DNA of 12,651 nucleotides, taken from contig JAKCCP010000395.1 in NCBI GenBank assembly GCA_021841985.1, forward strand, positions 1-12,651. The letters are read 5' to 3'. Source of the stretch: Pseudomonadota bacterium. GTDB taxonomy: Bacteria > Pseudomonadota > Alphaproteobacteria > Acetobacterales > Acetobacteraceae. The position numbers and the translations under genes were made by a program. Shown in pieces: positions 1-7,988 of this stretch; within the stretch, counting starts at the first letter, position 1; each line of letters begins with the position of its first letter. A model generated the notes under the pieces. It saw nothing but the letters and a program-made list of their open reading frames with translations, made no database searches and had not been told where the DNA came from.

Positions 1-1
1 C

Positions 2-109
2 CGCTGCCCCTATGCGTTCGATCGCTGCCGCAGCGAGGCGCCGAAACTGCGCGGCCCGAACCATCATCAGGCGGCCTGCCATCTCGATCGCCTGCCGGGG
101 AGCGCTTAG
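2..109 (+). CDS. Oligopeptide/dipeptide ABC transporter ATP-binding protein, C-terminal end only (partial)
   Basis: Only the last 35 codons are inside the window, read in the frame starting at base 2 and stopping at TAG 107-109. The visible peptide begins RCPYAFDRC and continues to a QAACHLD motif. This is the characteristic C-terminal oligopeptide-transporter extension (oligo_HPY type) of DppD/DppF/OppD/OppF ATPases. Three cysteines fall at C-x6-C-x16-C spacing; in some family members such cysteines bind an iron-sulfur cluster (family knowledge, not shown here). The protein would be a cytoplasmic ATPase subunit energising peptide, nickel or similar solute import. The nucleotide-binding domain and the rest of the operon lie to the left of the window. 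The substrate cannot be told from this fragment. Confidence 0.85.
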   Translation, partial: RCPYAFDRCRSEAPKLRGPNHHQAACHLDRLPGSA

Positions 110-124
110 GAAAGGCCAGGGGCT

Positions 125-247
125 TTATCGCTCGACGGGATAGGGCGATCGCCAAAGATGAAGTCTTGAGTTATGCACCGCAAGCGAGGCTGGCGGCGCC
201 CCGCGATGCTCTATCCAGCCGCTCGCGCCGGTCAGGAACAGGCGCGT
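125..247 (-). pseudogene. Possible decayed N-terminus of an NAD(P)-dependent epimerase/short-chain dehydrogenase
   Basis: On the minus strand, codons 247-209 read TRLFLTGASGWIE. This closely matches the first beta-strand and glycine loop of NAD(P)-dependent epimerase/SDR proteins, which often begin MRLFLTGASGWIG. The codon where the start ATG would be expected is ACG (247-245). After the glycine motif the frame continues to TAA at 127-125, but the residues no longer resemble the family. I read this as a short truncated relic with a lost start codon, lying in the gap between two convergent genes. It could also be chance in GC-rich DNA, because the matching stretch is only about 12 residues. 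Confidence 0.33.
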
Positions 248-278
248 CGCGACTGTGACATCCCCGACCGGCACGATC

Positions 279-719
279 TCATTCGAATTGCCGCCCCATC
301 ACCGCGCCTTTCGAGAGCGACGTGATATAGGTATCGAGAGCCACCAGGTTCGGACTGCCGAAGGCCGGCGGCGTGCCTTTGAGTCCGCCGCCGATGCATC
401 GCGCTATTTGTTGCGAGAGGGTGATCACGCTTTGCGCGCGGGCGGAATAGCGCGGAAATGCCGCCGCCGCGCCGATCAGGCTCGGAATGGCTTTGCCGTT
501 TGGCAGCTTACCCGCGTCGCGGCCGCCGTTGAGGTGGCAGGTCTCGCAGGTGCCGGCGCCACCAAAACTCTCATGCGCGAAGAGATCGGCGCCTTTCTGA
601 ACCGCTTGCTGCATCGCCGCCTGCCCCGCCGGCGCATCGGCCGCCTGGGCGACAAAGGGCACGCCGAGCGCCGCAACCACGAGCGCCGCGCAGAGTTTTG
701 ATCCTGTCCGTCGCGCCAT
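279..719 (-). CDS. Secreted monoheme c-type cytochrome
   Basis: The protein has 146 residues. An N-terminal signal peptide (basic MARRTGSK, hydrophobic core to about residue 24, AQA cleavage near residue 26) would send it to the periplasm. One heme-attachment motif, CETCH, lies at residues 58-62. The second half has a Cys at 108 in an IARC context and a SPN-ALD-YI-SL pattern. These recall the C-terminal parts of SoxA/TsdA-like cytochromes of sulfur-compound oxidation, but the resemblance is loose. Met141, near the C-terminus, is one possible distal ligand. A GTG lies one codon upstream of the chosen ATG; ATG 719 is preferred because a GGAG ribosome site sits 7 bases before it. Its role is probably electron transfer with an unidentified periplasmic dehydrogenase. 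No partner enzyme gene is adjacent. Confidence 0.88.
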   Translation of the reverse strand: MARRTGSKLCAALVVAALGVPFVAQAADAPAGQAAMQQAVQKGADLFAHESFGGAGTCETCHLNGGRDAGKLPNGKAIPSLIGAAAAFPRYSARAQSVITLSQQIARCIGGGLKGTPPAFGSPNLVALDTYITSLSKGAVMGRQFE

Positions 720-778
720 CACACTTCTCCGCTGCTATCGGGTTCATTTGGCATTTTCGCCACATCTAACCCGAAGCC

Positions 779-807
779 AGGATAGGCGCTACATGACGAA
801 GCGGCAA
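779..807 (-). promoter_or_regulatory. Candidate sigma70-type promoter for the cytochrome gene
   Basis: On the minus strand TTGCCG (807-802) and TATCCT (784-779) are separated by 17 bases. Each hexamer matches 4 of 6 consensus positions. The pair lies about 60 bases upstream of the cytochrome start, in a 142-base gap free of genes. This is a prediction from sequence only; such matches also arise by chance. Confidence 0.33.
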
Positions 808-861
808 GCACGGCGTGCCAATGGAGCGCGTCGTCATGCGCGCGGGCGGCGCCGGAGGCGA

Positions 862-1215
862 TTATTCGGGTTGTCCCGGATCGGCCATCGCCCAGCCTGA
901 CATCTGGCGTCCGGTCGGCCCTGCCTCCTTGGCAAGATCAGGCTCCTGCGCCGCGAAAGACGGGCCAGCAAGCCGGTCCCCGCGCGCGCTCTCGCCGCGT
1001 GGCTCGGAGGCGGGCGCGCGCCCAGGGGGTGTCGCATCGCCGGGACGCGGCACCGGGGCGCGATGGACTGGCGCGGCGTTGGCCCTGAGCCGGCCCGCGA
1101 TATGGCGAAAGCGCTGGCGCAGAGCGCGCACGCCGCTCGCCAAGCTGAGGGCGATCTCGCGGCTGCCTTCATGGCGCCGCAACATGGCCTCACCAATGTC
1201 ATCAAATAGAGCCAT
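862..1215 (-). CDS. Hypothetical small protein (117 aa)
   Basis: I do not recognise this protein. It starts MALFDDIGEAMLRRHEGS at ATG 1215-1213, with an AAAGGA ribosome site about 8 bases upstream, and ends at TAA 864-862. The first 50 or so residues look like an amphipathic, Arg-rich helical segment. The remainder is rich in Pro, Arg, Gly and Ala and probably disordered. There is no signal peptide or membrane segment. The good ribosome site and the orderly N-terminus favour a real gene. The low-complexity C-terminal half and competing open frames on both strands are reasons for doubt. An in-frame upstream start exists at 1320 but lacks a comparable ribosome site. Confidence 0.45.
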   Translation of the reverse strand: MALFDDIGEAMLRRHEGSREIALSLASGVRALRQRFRHIAGRLRANAAPVHRAPVPRPGDATPPGRAPASEPRGESARGDRLAGPSFAAQEPDLAKEAGPTGRQMSGWAMADPGQPE

Positions 1216-1236
1216 GGGTGCGATCCTTTCATCCGC

Positions 1237-1254
1237 GGCGGCAATCACGCCGCC
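1237..1254. repeat. GC-rich inverted repeat upstream of the 117-aa gene
   Basis: GGCGGC (1237-1242) and GCCGCC (1249-1254) are perfect 6-base inverted arms around a 6-base loop. The hairpin lies about 15 bases before the ribosome site of the minus-strand gene ending at 862, so it would be in the 5' leader of that mRNA. There is no T-run on either side, so it is not a standard terminator. Confidence 0.3.
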
Positions 1255-1329
1255 ATGAAGGACGCTTCCACCCTGCAAAGGGCGATGAGAGAGCCCCGCG
1301 CCCCGTCGCGGCGACAGCAACTGCCCGCT

Positions 1330-1530
1330 CTAGCGCCTCGGCAGCTTGGGCCGCGGGGCGGAAACCGGCCTCATCTCGCCTTTGTGCAATGCAACATGAT
1401 ATTGCCCCGCGCCGATGTCAATGCGCCGCGCGTCTCCCGAAACACAGACGATCCACGCCGGATTTTGGGTTTTCCCTTGCTCGCCGGGCTGGACGACGTC
1501 GGAGAGGAAGAGGCGGGCTTGAGCTTCCAT
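1330..1530 (-). CDS. Hypothetical small protein (66 aa)
   Basis: I do not recognise this protein. From ATG 1530-1528 it begins MEAQARLFLSDVV and ends at TAG 1332-1330. The composition is balanced (hydrophobic beta-like stretches such as AWIVCVSG and QYHVALHKGE, ending in a basic PKLPRR tail), which looks more like a real protein than a GC-rich shadow frame. An alternative in-frame ATG at 1587 would add 19 residues. Neither start has a convincing Shine-Dalgarno sequence, and both ATGs lie inside the arms of an inverted repeat. It could be an independent small cytosolic protein or the remainder of a longer gene disrupted near the IS1595 relic upstream. Confidence 0.4.
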   Translation of the reverse strand: MEAQARLFLSDVVQPGEQGKTQNPAWIVCVSGDARRIDIGAGQYHVALHKGEMRPVSAPRPKLPRR

Positions 1531-1588
1531 GACGGGTTTGGAGGGCGCGAGAGGGGCCCGCGGCCAGCCCGCCGCAGAACCCGTCATG
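1528..1588. repeat. 11-base inverted repeat spanning the start region of the 66-aa gene
   Basis: CATGACGGGTT (1528-1538) and AACCCGTCATG (1578-1588) are perfect inverted copies 39 bases apart. In the minus-strand transcript each arm contains an ATG in the frame of the 66-aa gene, so a stem would hide both candidate start codons. The loop is very GC-rich. Its function is unknown: it may be regulatory, or a relic of a mobile-element end next to the IS1595 fragment. Confidence 0.4.
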
Positions 1589-1743
1589 AACCAGGATCGA
1601 GCCGATATCTACATCCGCATCGTCTCACCCGTATCACCGCCGAGATCGCCGCCGCCACCGAGCCGGCGTCGCCGACTGACATAGGCCCTGGCACGACACC
1701 GGCAACGCGATCGCCCGACCCGCCAACATCGCCTCCGGCCGGC

Positions 1744-1878
1744 CCTCGCCTCGGGTGCGTCCTCCGACCCAGGCTTCATCCACCTCAACATGTTCTCGCG
1801 GCTCGCCGCCAATCTTGTCGCGCTCGGGGCGCACCATCCCGGCGCGGCGCTGATGGTTGCAAATGCGACGGAGTTGCA
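1744..1878 (-). pseudogene. IS1595-family transposase remnant
   Basis: The minus-strand frame contains AGMVRPERDKIGGE followed by HVEVDEAWVGGRTRGEG (about 1843-1744). This is the signature around the first catalytic Asp of IS1595-family (ISXO2-like) transposases, where VEVDE-x-x-VGG is typical. Upstream, the expected zinc-ribbon and helix-turn-helix N-terminus is missing or unrecognisable beyond about 1878. Downstream of about 1744 the similarity stops in this frame, and neither of the other two frames gives a clear continuation. The fragment has no start of its own and is a dead piece of an insertion sequence. Its presence just left of the Nramp-related gene marks a past transposition site. 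Confidence 0.75.
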
Positions 1879-1885
1879 ATACATA
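1857..1885 (+). promoter_or_regulatory. Candidate promoter of the Nramp-related gene, inside the IS1595 relic
   Basis: TTGCAA (1857-1862) and TACATA (1880-1885) are 17 bases apart. A second TTGCAA directly precedes the -10-like element (1874-1879). Transcription starting near 1892 would leave a leader of about 19 bases containing the ribosome site at 1898-1901. The hexamers match consensus only partly, so this is tentative. If real, the transporter is driven from transposon-derived DNA. Confidence 0.25.
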
Positions 1886-1886
1886 A

Positions 1887-1904
1887 GATCTCTCCTTGGA
1901 GATC
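1887..1904 (+). promoter_or_regulatory. Ribosome site within a short hairpin before the Nramp-related gene
   Basis: GATCTC (1887-1892) and GAGATC (1899-1904) can pair around a 6-base loop. The ribosome site GGAG (1898-1901), 9 bases before ATG 1911, overlaps the right arm. The hairpin could moderately mask translation. The site also decides the start: ATG 1911 fits it, whereas the TTG at 1896 does not. Confidence 0.35.
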
Positions 1905-1910
1905 CAACGC

Positions 1911-3176
1911 ATGCCAGCGACAAATCCGGCCGCCGCGGCGCCTCCCGCTGCCGCTTTAGGCCGCCTTCGGTTCTTTTTGGCTGTGGCCGGCCCCGGCCTC
2001 GTGGTGATGCTCGCCGATACCGATGTCGGCAGCATCGTCACCGCCGCGCAGAGCGGCGTGCAATGGGGTTATCGGCTGCTCGGGCTACAGCTATTGCTCA
2101 TCCCGGTGCTCTATGTCGTCCAGGAACTCACCGTGCGGCTCGGCATTTTTACCGGGCGCGGCCATGGTGAACTAATCCGCGAGAAGTTTGGCCGGCCTTG
2201 GGCTTTTGTTTCGGTGACTGGGTTGGCGATCGCCGTGCTGGGAGCGCTGGTCACCGAATTCTCCGGTGTTGCGGGGATTGGCGAGCTTTTCGGTGTGCCG
2301 CGTGCCGCGAGCCTCGCTCTCGCTGTCGCCGCTTTGCTTGTGGTGGTGCTCACCGGCTCCTATCGCCGGGTGGAGCGGGTGGCGATTATCTGCGGTTTGT
2401 TTGAACTCGCCTTCCTGGGCGTGGCCTGGGCAGCGCACCCTAATTTCCCCGCAATGCTGCGCGGATCGCTAGACATTCCCTATGCCAATCGGGATTATCT
2501 CTACCTGGTCGCGGCCAATATCGGCGCCGTGATCATGCCGTGGATGATTTTCTATCAGCAATCCGCCATTGCCGACAAAAAGCTGCGTATCGAGCATTTC
2601 CGGGCCGCACGGCTTGATACCGCGTTCGGTTCGATCGTCACACAGATCATCATGGCTGCCGTGTTGATCGCCGCCGCCGCGACCATCGGCCGCAGCGACC
2701 CGCATGCCAATCTCGGCGCTGTCGGTGACATTAGCGATGCGTTCACGCCTTTTCTCGGCGCGGCAATGGCCCGGCTGGTCTTTGGCCTCGGCGTGCTCGG
2801 GGCCGGCATGGTCGCCGCCGTTGTCGTCTCGCTGGCCCTCGCCTGGGGTATCGGCGAGGTCACCGGCTTCCGGCATTCGCTGGAACTGCATCCCGCGAAA
2901 GCCCCCTGGTTCTATGGCGCCTACGCGGTATGCACGCTGGCCGGCGCCGGGCTCGTTCTGGTGATGCCGGATCTCGTGGCGCTGAATATTGCCGTCGAGG
3001 CAATGAACGCCTTGTTGCTGCCGCTGGTACTCGGCTTTCTCATCGCGCTTGCCGTTCGTGCTCTGCCGGAGGGGCAAAATCTGCGCGGCTGGTATCTCTG
3101 GCTGGTTTTGGCACTCGCCACTATGACAACCGTGCTTGGCATCTTTGGCGCACTCTCGGGGATGGGGGTGGTCTGA
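1911..3176 (+). CDS. Nramp-family divalent metal transporter with a noncanonical metal site
   Basis: This is a 421-residue polytopic inner-membrane protein with about eleven hydrophobic segments, the normal size for Nramp/MntH transporters. The family moves divalent metals (Mn, Fe, Mg in the NRMT branch) into the cell, usually with protons. Residues GPGLVVMLADTDVGS in TM1 align with the family GPA...DPGN segment. The site reads DVGS (residues 38-41) in place of DPGN, keeping the Asp but replacing Asn by Ser, with an extra Asp at 36. In TM6 the usual MPH is MPW (Met209, Pro210), so the conserved His is Trp. The substrate may therefore differ from Mn/Fe. The chosen start is ATG 1911, with GGAG 9 bases upstream; an in-frame TTG at 1896 is less likely. 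The gene stands alone on the plus strand between two transposase relics. No Mn/Fe riboswitch or Fur-box-like site was seen. Confidence 0.93.
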   Translation: MPATNPAAAAPPAAALGRLRFFLAVAGPGLVVMLADTDVGSIVTAAQSGVQWGYRLLGLQLLLIPVLYVVQELTVRLGIFTGRGHGELIREKFGRPWAFVSVTGLAIAVLGALVTEFSGVAGIGELFGVPRAASLALAVAALLVVVLTGSYRRVERVAIICGLFELAFLGVAWAAHPNFPAMLRGSLDIPYANRDYLYLVAANIGAVIMPWMIFYQQSAIADKKLRIEHFRAARLDTAFGSIVTQIIMAAVLIAAAATIGRSDPHANLGAVGDISDAFTPFLGAAMARLVFGLGVLGAGMVAAVVVSLALAWGIGEVTGFRHSLELHPAKAPWFYGAYAVCTLAGAGLVLVMPDLVALNIAVEAMNALLLPLVLGFLIALAVRALPEGQNLRGWYLWLVLALATMTTVLGIFGALSGMGVV

Positions 3177-3195
3177 TACCTGCGGCGCGCCGTGT

Positions 3196-3291
3196 GCCAA
3201 TTTCAGAAAGCTCGGCCATGTCGGTGCCGTCTTCGCCGCCGGTCAGCACCGCACAAAGCGCAATAGCCAGCATCTCCAGCATTCTGCCGCG
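3196..3291 (-). pseudogene. ISAs1-family transposase N-terminal remnant
   Basis: The minus strand, directly after the protease stop codon and in the same frame, reads RGR followed by MLEMLAIALCAVLTGGED and TDMAELSEIG, from ATG 3282 to about 3196. This is the conserved N-terminal DDE-transposase-associated segment of ISAs1-family transposases, where LLE-L-ALCA-L-G-E---DMA-F is typical. The frame then continues without further resemblance to TAG at 3123-3121, antisense to the end of the Nramp-related gene. The catalytic core is absent. It is a short dead fragment marking the right boundary of the Nramp-related gene. Confidence 0.72.
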
Positions 3292-4095
3292 CTATGGTGC
3301 CGGGGCGATGCTGAGGGTGATTTTCGTCGATGGCACGGCGATGCCGCCGGCGTGGTTAACCACAGCGCCGATCTGAATGCCGGCGACCAGCCATTCGCCG
3401 TTGGCAGCACGCACCAGCAGAGGGGCGCCGCTGGTGCCTTCGGTGCCTTCGCAACTATGGTGGATCAGCGGCTGGCGATGCGCGTCGTCGATCTCCTCGG
3501 CGATCAGGCAATGGAGATCAGCCTCGATGATCTCGATATGGTCCTTGCTGTAGCCGCCCAGGGCGGCGGGTGTGCCGGGGCGCGGCACGCTTGGCGCGAG
3601 ACGCAGCACGTGGCCGACCATATGCAGGGGGCTGGCGAGGCGCAGCACCGCCCAGTCCGAGCCGGCGGTGTCGCCCTCGTGGAACGGGTCGTAGCCGGGG
3701 GCGACGGTGAAATCGGCGACCACCGCGACCGCAGTCGCGGCGCCGTGATCGGCGGCAAGCAGAAAATGGATCAGCCTTGGCTGCACGATCAGCCGGGTGC
3801 GCTGGCGATAGAGGCAATGCGCGGCGGTGAGCACAATAGCAGGGGCGACGACGAAGCCGGTGCAGCGCCCGCCGAGGGCGTTCTGCACCCGCCCGATGGC
3901 GCGCCAGGGAAATTCAAGCGGATTAACCGGCTGGCGCTCATCGGTGCGGCCAATACCGGGCAAAATGGCGGCATTGGGTGTCGGCTCGGTGAAAGTTAGG
4001 TCGCCGGCGGTTGCGATCTGGCGCGGCCCGGGTATCAGGAGGAATGCGAGCGCCAGCGCGATGGGCGCGGGCACCCGCCGCGCTCGCGCCGTCAC
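3292..4095 (-). CDS. Exported trypsin-like (V8-like) serine protease
   Basis: The protein has 267 residues from GTG 4095. A signal peptide covers about residues 1-30 (basic TARARR, hydrophobic PIALALAFLLIPG, cleavage near IATA/G), so the mature enzyme should be periplasmic or secreted. The chymotrypsin-fold catalytic triad is visible: His93 in LTAAHC, Asp147 in SDWAVLRL and Ser222 in GTSGAPL. Cysteine pairs around the active His and Ser suggest disulfides. Length and pattern fit single-domain V8-like endopeptidases (COG3591 type) without PDZ domains, which distinguishes it from DegP. The GTG overlaps the stop of the carbonic anhydrase gene (GTGA), arguing for translational coupling and for this start. 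Upstream in-frame starts would place an Arg-rich extension before the signal peptide and are rejected. The substrate is unknown. Confidence 0.93.
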   Translation of the reverse strand: MTARARRVPAPIALALAFLLIPGPRQIATAGDLTFTEPTPNAAILPGIGRTDERQPVNPLEFPWRAIGRVQNALGGRCTGFVVAPAIVLTAAHCLYRQRTRLIVQPRLIHFLLAADHGAATAVAVVADFTVAPGYDPFHEGDTAGSDWAVLRLASPLHMVGHVLRLAPSVPRPGTPAALGGYSKDHIEIIEADLHCLIAEEIDDAHRQPLIHHSCEGTEGTSGAPLLVRAANGEWLVAGIQIGAVVNHAGGIAVPSTKITLSIAPAP

Positions 4096-4706
4096 GGCGA
4101 CACCGGCCGAAACTGGCCGCGTTCGCCAAGCAGCGAGAGCACGCCACTGCGGATATCGAAGGATGCACCATGCAGGCGGAGACCGTCGGCGCGCTCGGCA
4201 GCCGCGACCCACGGGAAGCCGCGCAGATTCTCGAGCGAAAGCTTGATGGTTTCGAATTCACAGACATTTTGCGCGGTCTCGGGTGTCGCATGGGCGAGCG
4301 CACGGGCGCGCGCCGGGGCGGCGATCGAGACCCAGGAATTGATGAAATCCGCCTGCGCCAGCGGCGCGCCATGCAGCAAGGCCGCGACCCCGCTGCACAT
4401 CGCGTGACCGAGCACGATGAGATCGGAAACATGCAGCACACGAACGGCGAATTCGAGCGCGGCGCTGGTGCCGTGATGGGTGCCATCCGGTGCATAGGGT
4501 GGCACCAGGGCGGCGATGTTGCGCACGGTGAAGATTTCCCCCGGTGCAGCATCGAAGATCATCGCGGGATCGACACGGCTATCGGCGCAGGCGATAACCA
4601 TGGCGCGTGGTGATTGGCCGTGCTCGGCGAGCATCCCGAACAGGCGCCGCCGCTCCTGCCAGGCCTGCTGGCGGAAACGTCGATAGCCGGCGAGCAGGTT
4701 TTGCAT
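4092..4706 (-). CDS. Beta-class carbonic anhydrase
   Basis: This 204-residue cytosolic enzyme interconverts CO2 and bicarbonate. The beta-class zinc motifs are complete: CADSR (Cys40, Asp42, Arg44) and GHAMC (His101, Cys104). Length is normal for the family. It has no signal peptide. The gene starts 30 bases after the secA stop at ATG 4706 with only a weak ribosome site, which suggests expression from the secA transcript. Its stop TGA overlaps the GTG start of the protease gene. Likely roles are bicarbonate supply for carboxylases and pH/CO2 balance; the link with a protease is unusual. Confidence 0.96.
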   Translation of the reverse strand: MQNLLAGYRRFRQQAWQERRRLFGMLAEHGQSPRAMVIACADSRVDPAMIFDAAPGEIFTVRNIAALVPPYAPDGTHHGTSAALEFAVRVLHVSDLIVLGHAMCSGVAALLHGAPLAQADFINSWVSIAAPARARALAHATPETAQNVCEFETIKLSLENLRGFPWVAAAERADGLRLHGASFDIRSGVLSLLGERGQFRPVSP

Positions 4707-4736
4707 GCCGGCGCGCCTGCTCAGATGCGCCCGGTT

Positions 4737-7445
<2,709 letters not shown>

Positions 7446-7493
7446 AGGGGAGCCTTCCGGGACAAGTCTCAATAAGGGCGCGAAACAGCACCG

Positions 7494-7511
7494 CCCGCCC
7501 GAACCGGCGGG
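7494..7511. repeat. GC hairpin between the Nudix gene and secA
   Basis: CCCGCC (7494-7499) and GGCGGG (7506-7511) are perfect 6-base arms around CGAACC, in the 87-base gap between the Nudix stop and the secA start. On the minus strand no U-run follows immediately, so a Rho-independent terminator is not well supported. It may lower read-through from the upstream genes into secA or sit in the secA leader. Confidence 0.35.
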
Positions 7512-7532
7512 GGAACGGCATGGCGACGCCTC

Positions 7533-7988
7533 TCAGATAAGATGCGCGCCTTCCCCGGTCAACGCGGCGCGCGCCGCGGCGATGATGCGGCGCGCTTCGT
7601 CCCAAAGCGCAAAACGATCGAAATCTGCCGCCGCGACCCATGCCGCTGCGCTGACATCGGAGCCGGGGCACGGTTCGCCTGTTCGCCAGCAGGCGGCGAA
7701 GTCGAGGATGGTATAGTGGTAAAGTATCCGTCCCTCGGCGTCGCGGTGGATGCTGTCAACATTGCCCGCCAAAACCAGCTTGCCGACCTCGAGGCCGGTT
7801 TCCTCGAACAATTCGCGCCGTGCCGCCGCGATCGCGGTCTCGCCGAGTTTTTGCGCCCCCCCGGGGAGGCTCCAGGCACCGGCGGCCGGGGGATGGGCAC
7901 GGCGCACCAGCAACACGGTGTCCTCGCGCAGCACCACGATCCCGATCCCGACGATGGGCCGCTTGGGATAGGTGCGCGGCGCGTTCAC
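7533..7988 (-). CDS. Nudix hydrolase
   Basis: This is a 151-residue cytosolic pyrophosphohydrolase cleaving nucleoside diphosphates linked to another moiety. The Nudix box is perfect at residues 44-66 (G-x5-E-x7-REL-x-EE-x-GL), with catalytic glutamates at 59, 62 and 63. The overall layout, with an N-terminal KRPIVGIGIVVL strand and an AGAWSLPGGA loop, resembles ADP-ribose pyrophosphatase-like proteins (COG1051 type). The exact substrate cannot be read from the sequence. The GTG start at 7988 overlaps the stop of the DUF4340 gene as GTGA, which both fixes the start and implies coupled translation. Whether it serves the ABC system or is just a housekeeping enzyme in the same transcript is open. 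Confidence 0.95.
   Translation of the reverse strand: MNAPRTYPKRPIVGIGIVVLREDTVLLVRRAHPPAAGAWSLPGGAQKLGETAIAAARRELFEETGLEVGKLVLAGNVDSIHRDAEGRILYHYTILDFAACWRTGEPCPGSDVSAAAWVAAADFDRFALWDEARRIIAAARAALTGEGAHLI

Noticed and set aside
110..126. Terminator hairpin after the peptide-transporter gene (AAAGGCC...GGGCTTT)
   Set aside because: The stem has an internal mismatch and leaves a loop of only two bases, so it is not stable enough to call.
1255..1959. Plus-strand open frame of 234 codons across the IS1595 relic
   Set aside because: The product is Pro/Arg/His low-complexity with no domain, and it runs opposite to the recognisable transposase fragment and into the transporter start.
3177..3195. 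Possible terminator between the convergent Nramp-related gene and the protease
   Set aside because: No stable hairpin with a T-run was found; the gap is largely ISAs1-derived sequence.
3136..3999. Plus-strand open frame of 287 codons overlapping the protease
   Set aside because: It is antisense to the protease, whose catalytic triad and signal peptide are clear. It also overlaps the end of the Nramp-related gene, and its residues are a Gly/Ala/Arg/His/Gln shadow composition.
7446..7472. SecA start nine codons earlier, at 7472
   Set aside because: The shorter start at 7445 has the ribosome site, gives the usual [12 protein letters not shown]-terminus, and puts Walker A at the residue numbers known for SecA.
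7494..7511. Rho-independent terminator before secA
   Set aside because: The hairpin is GC-rich and perfect, but neither strand has an adjacent T-run, so I kept it only as a hairpin of unknown role.
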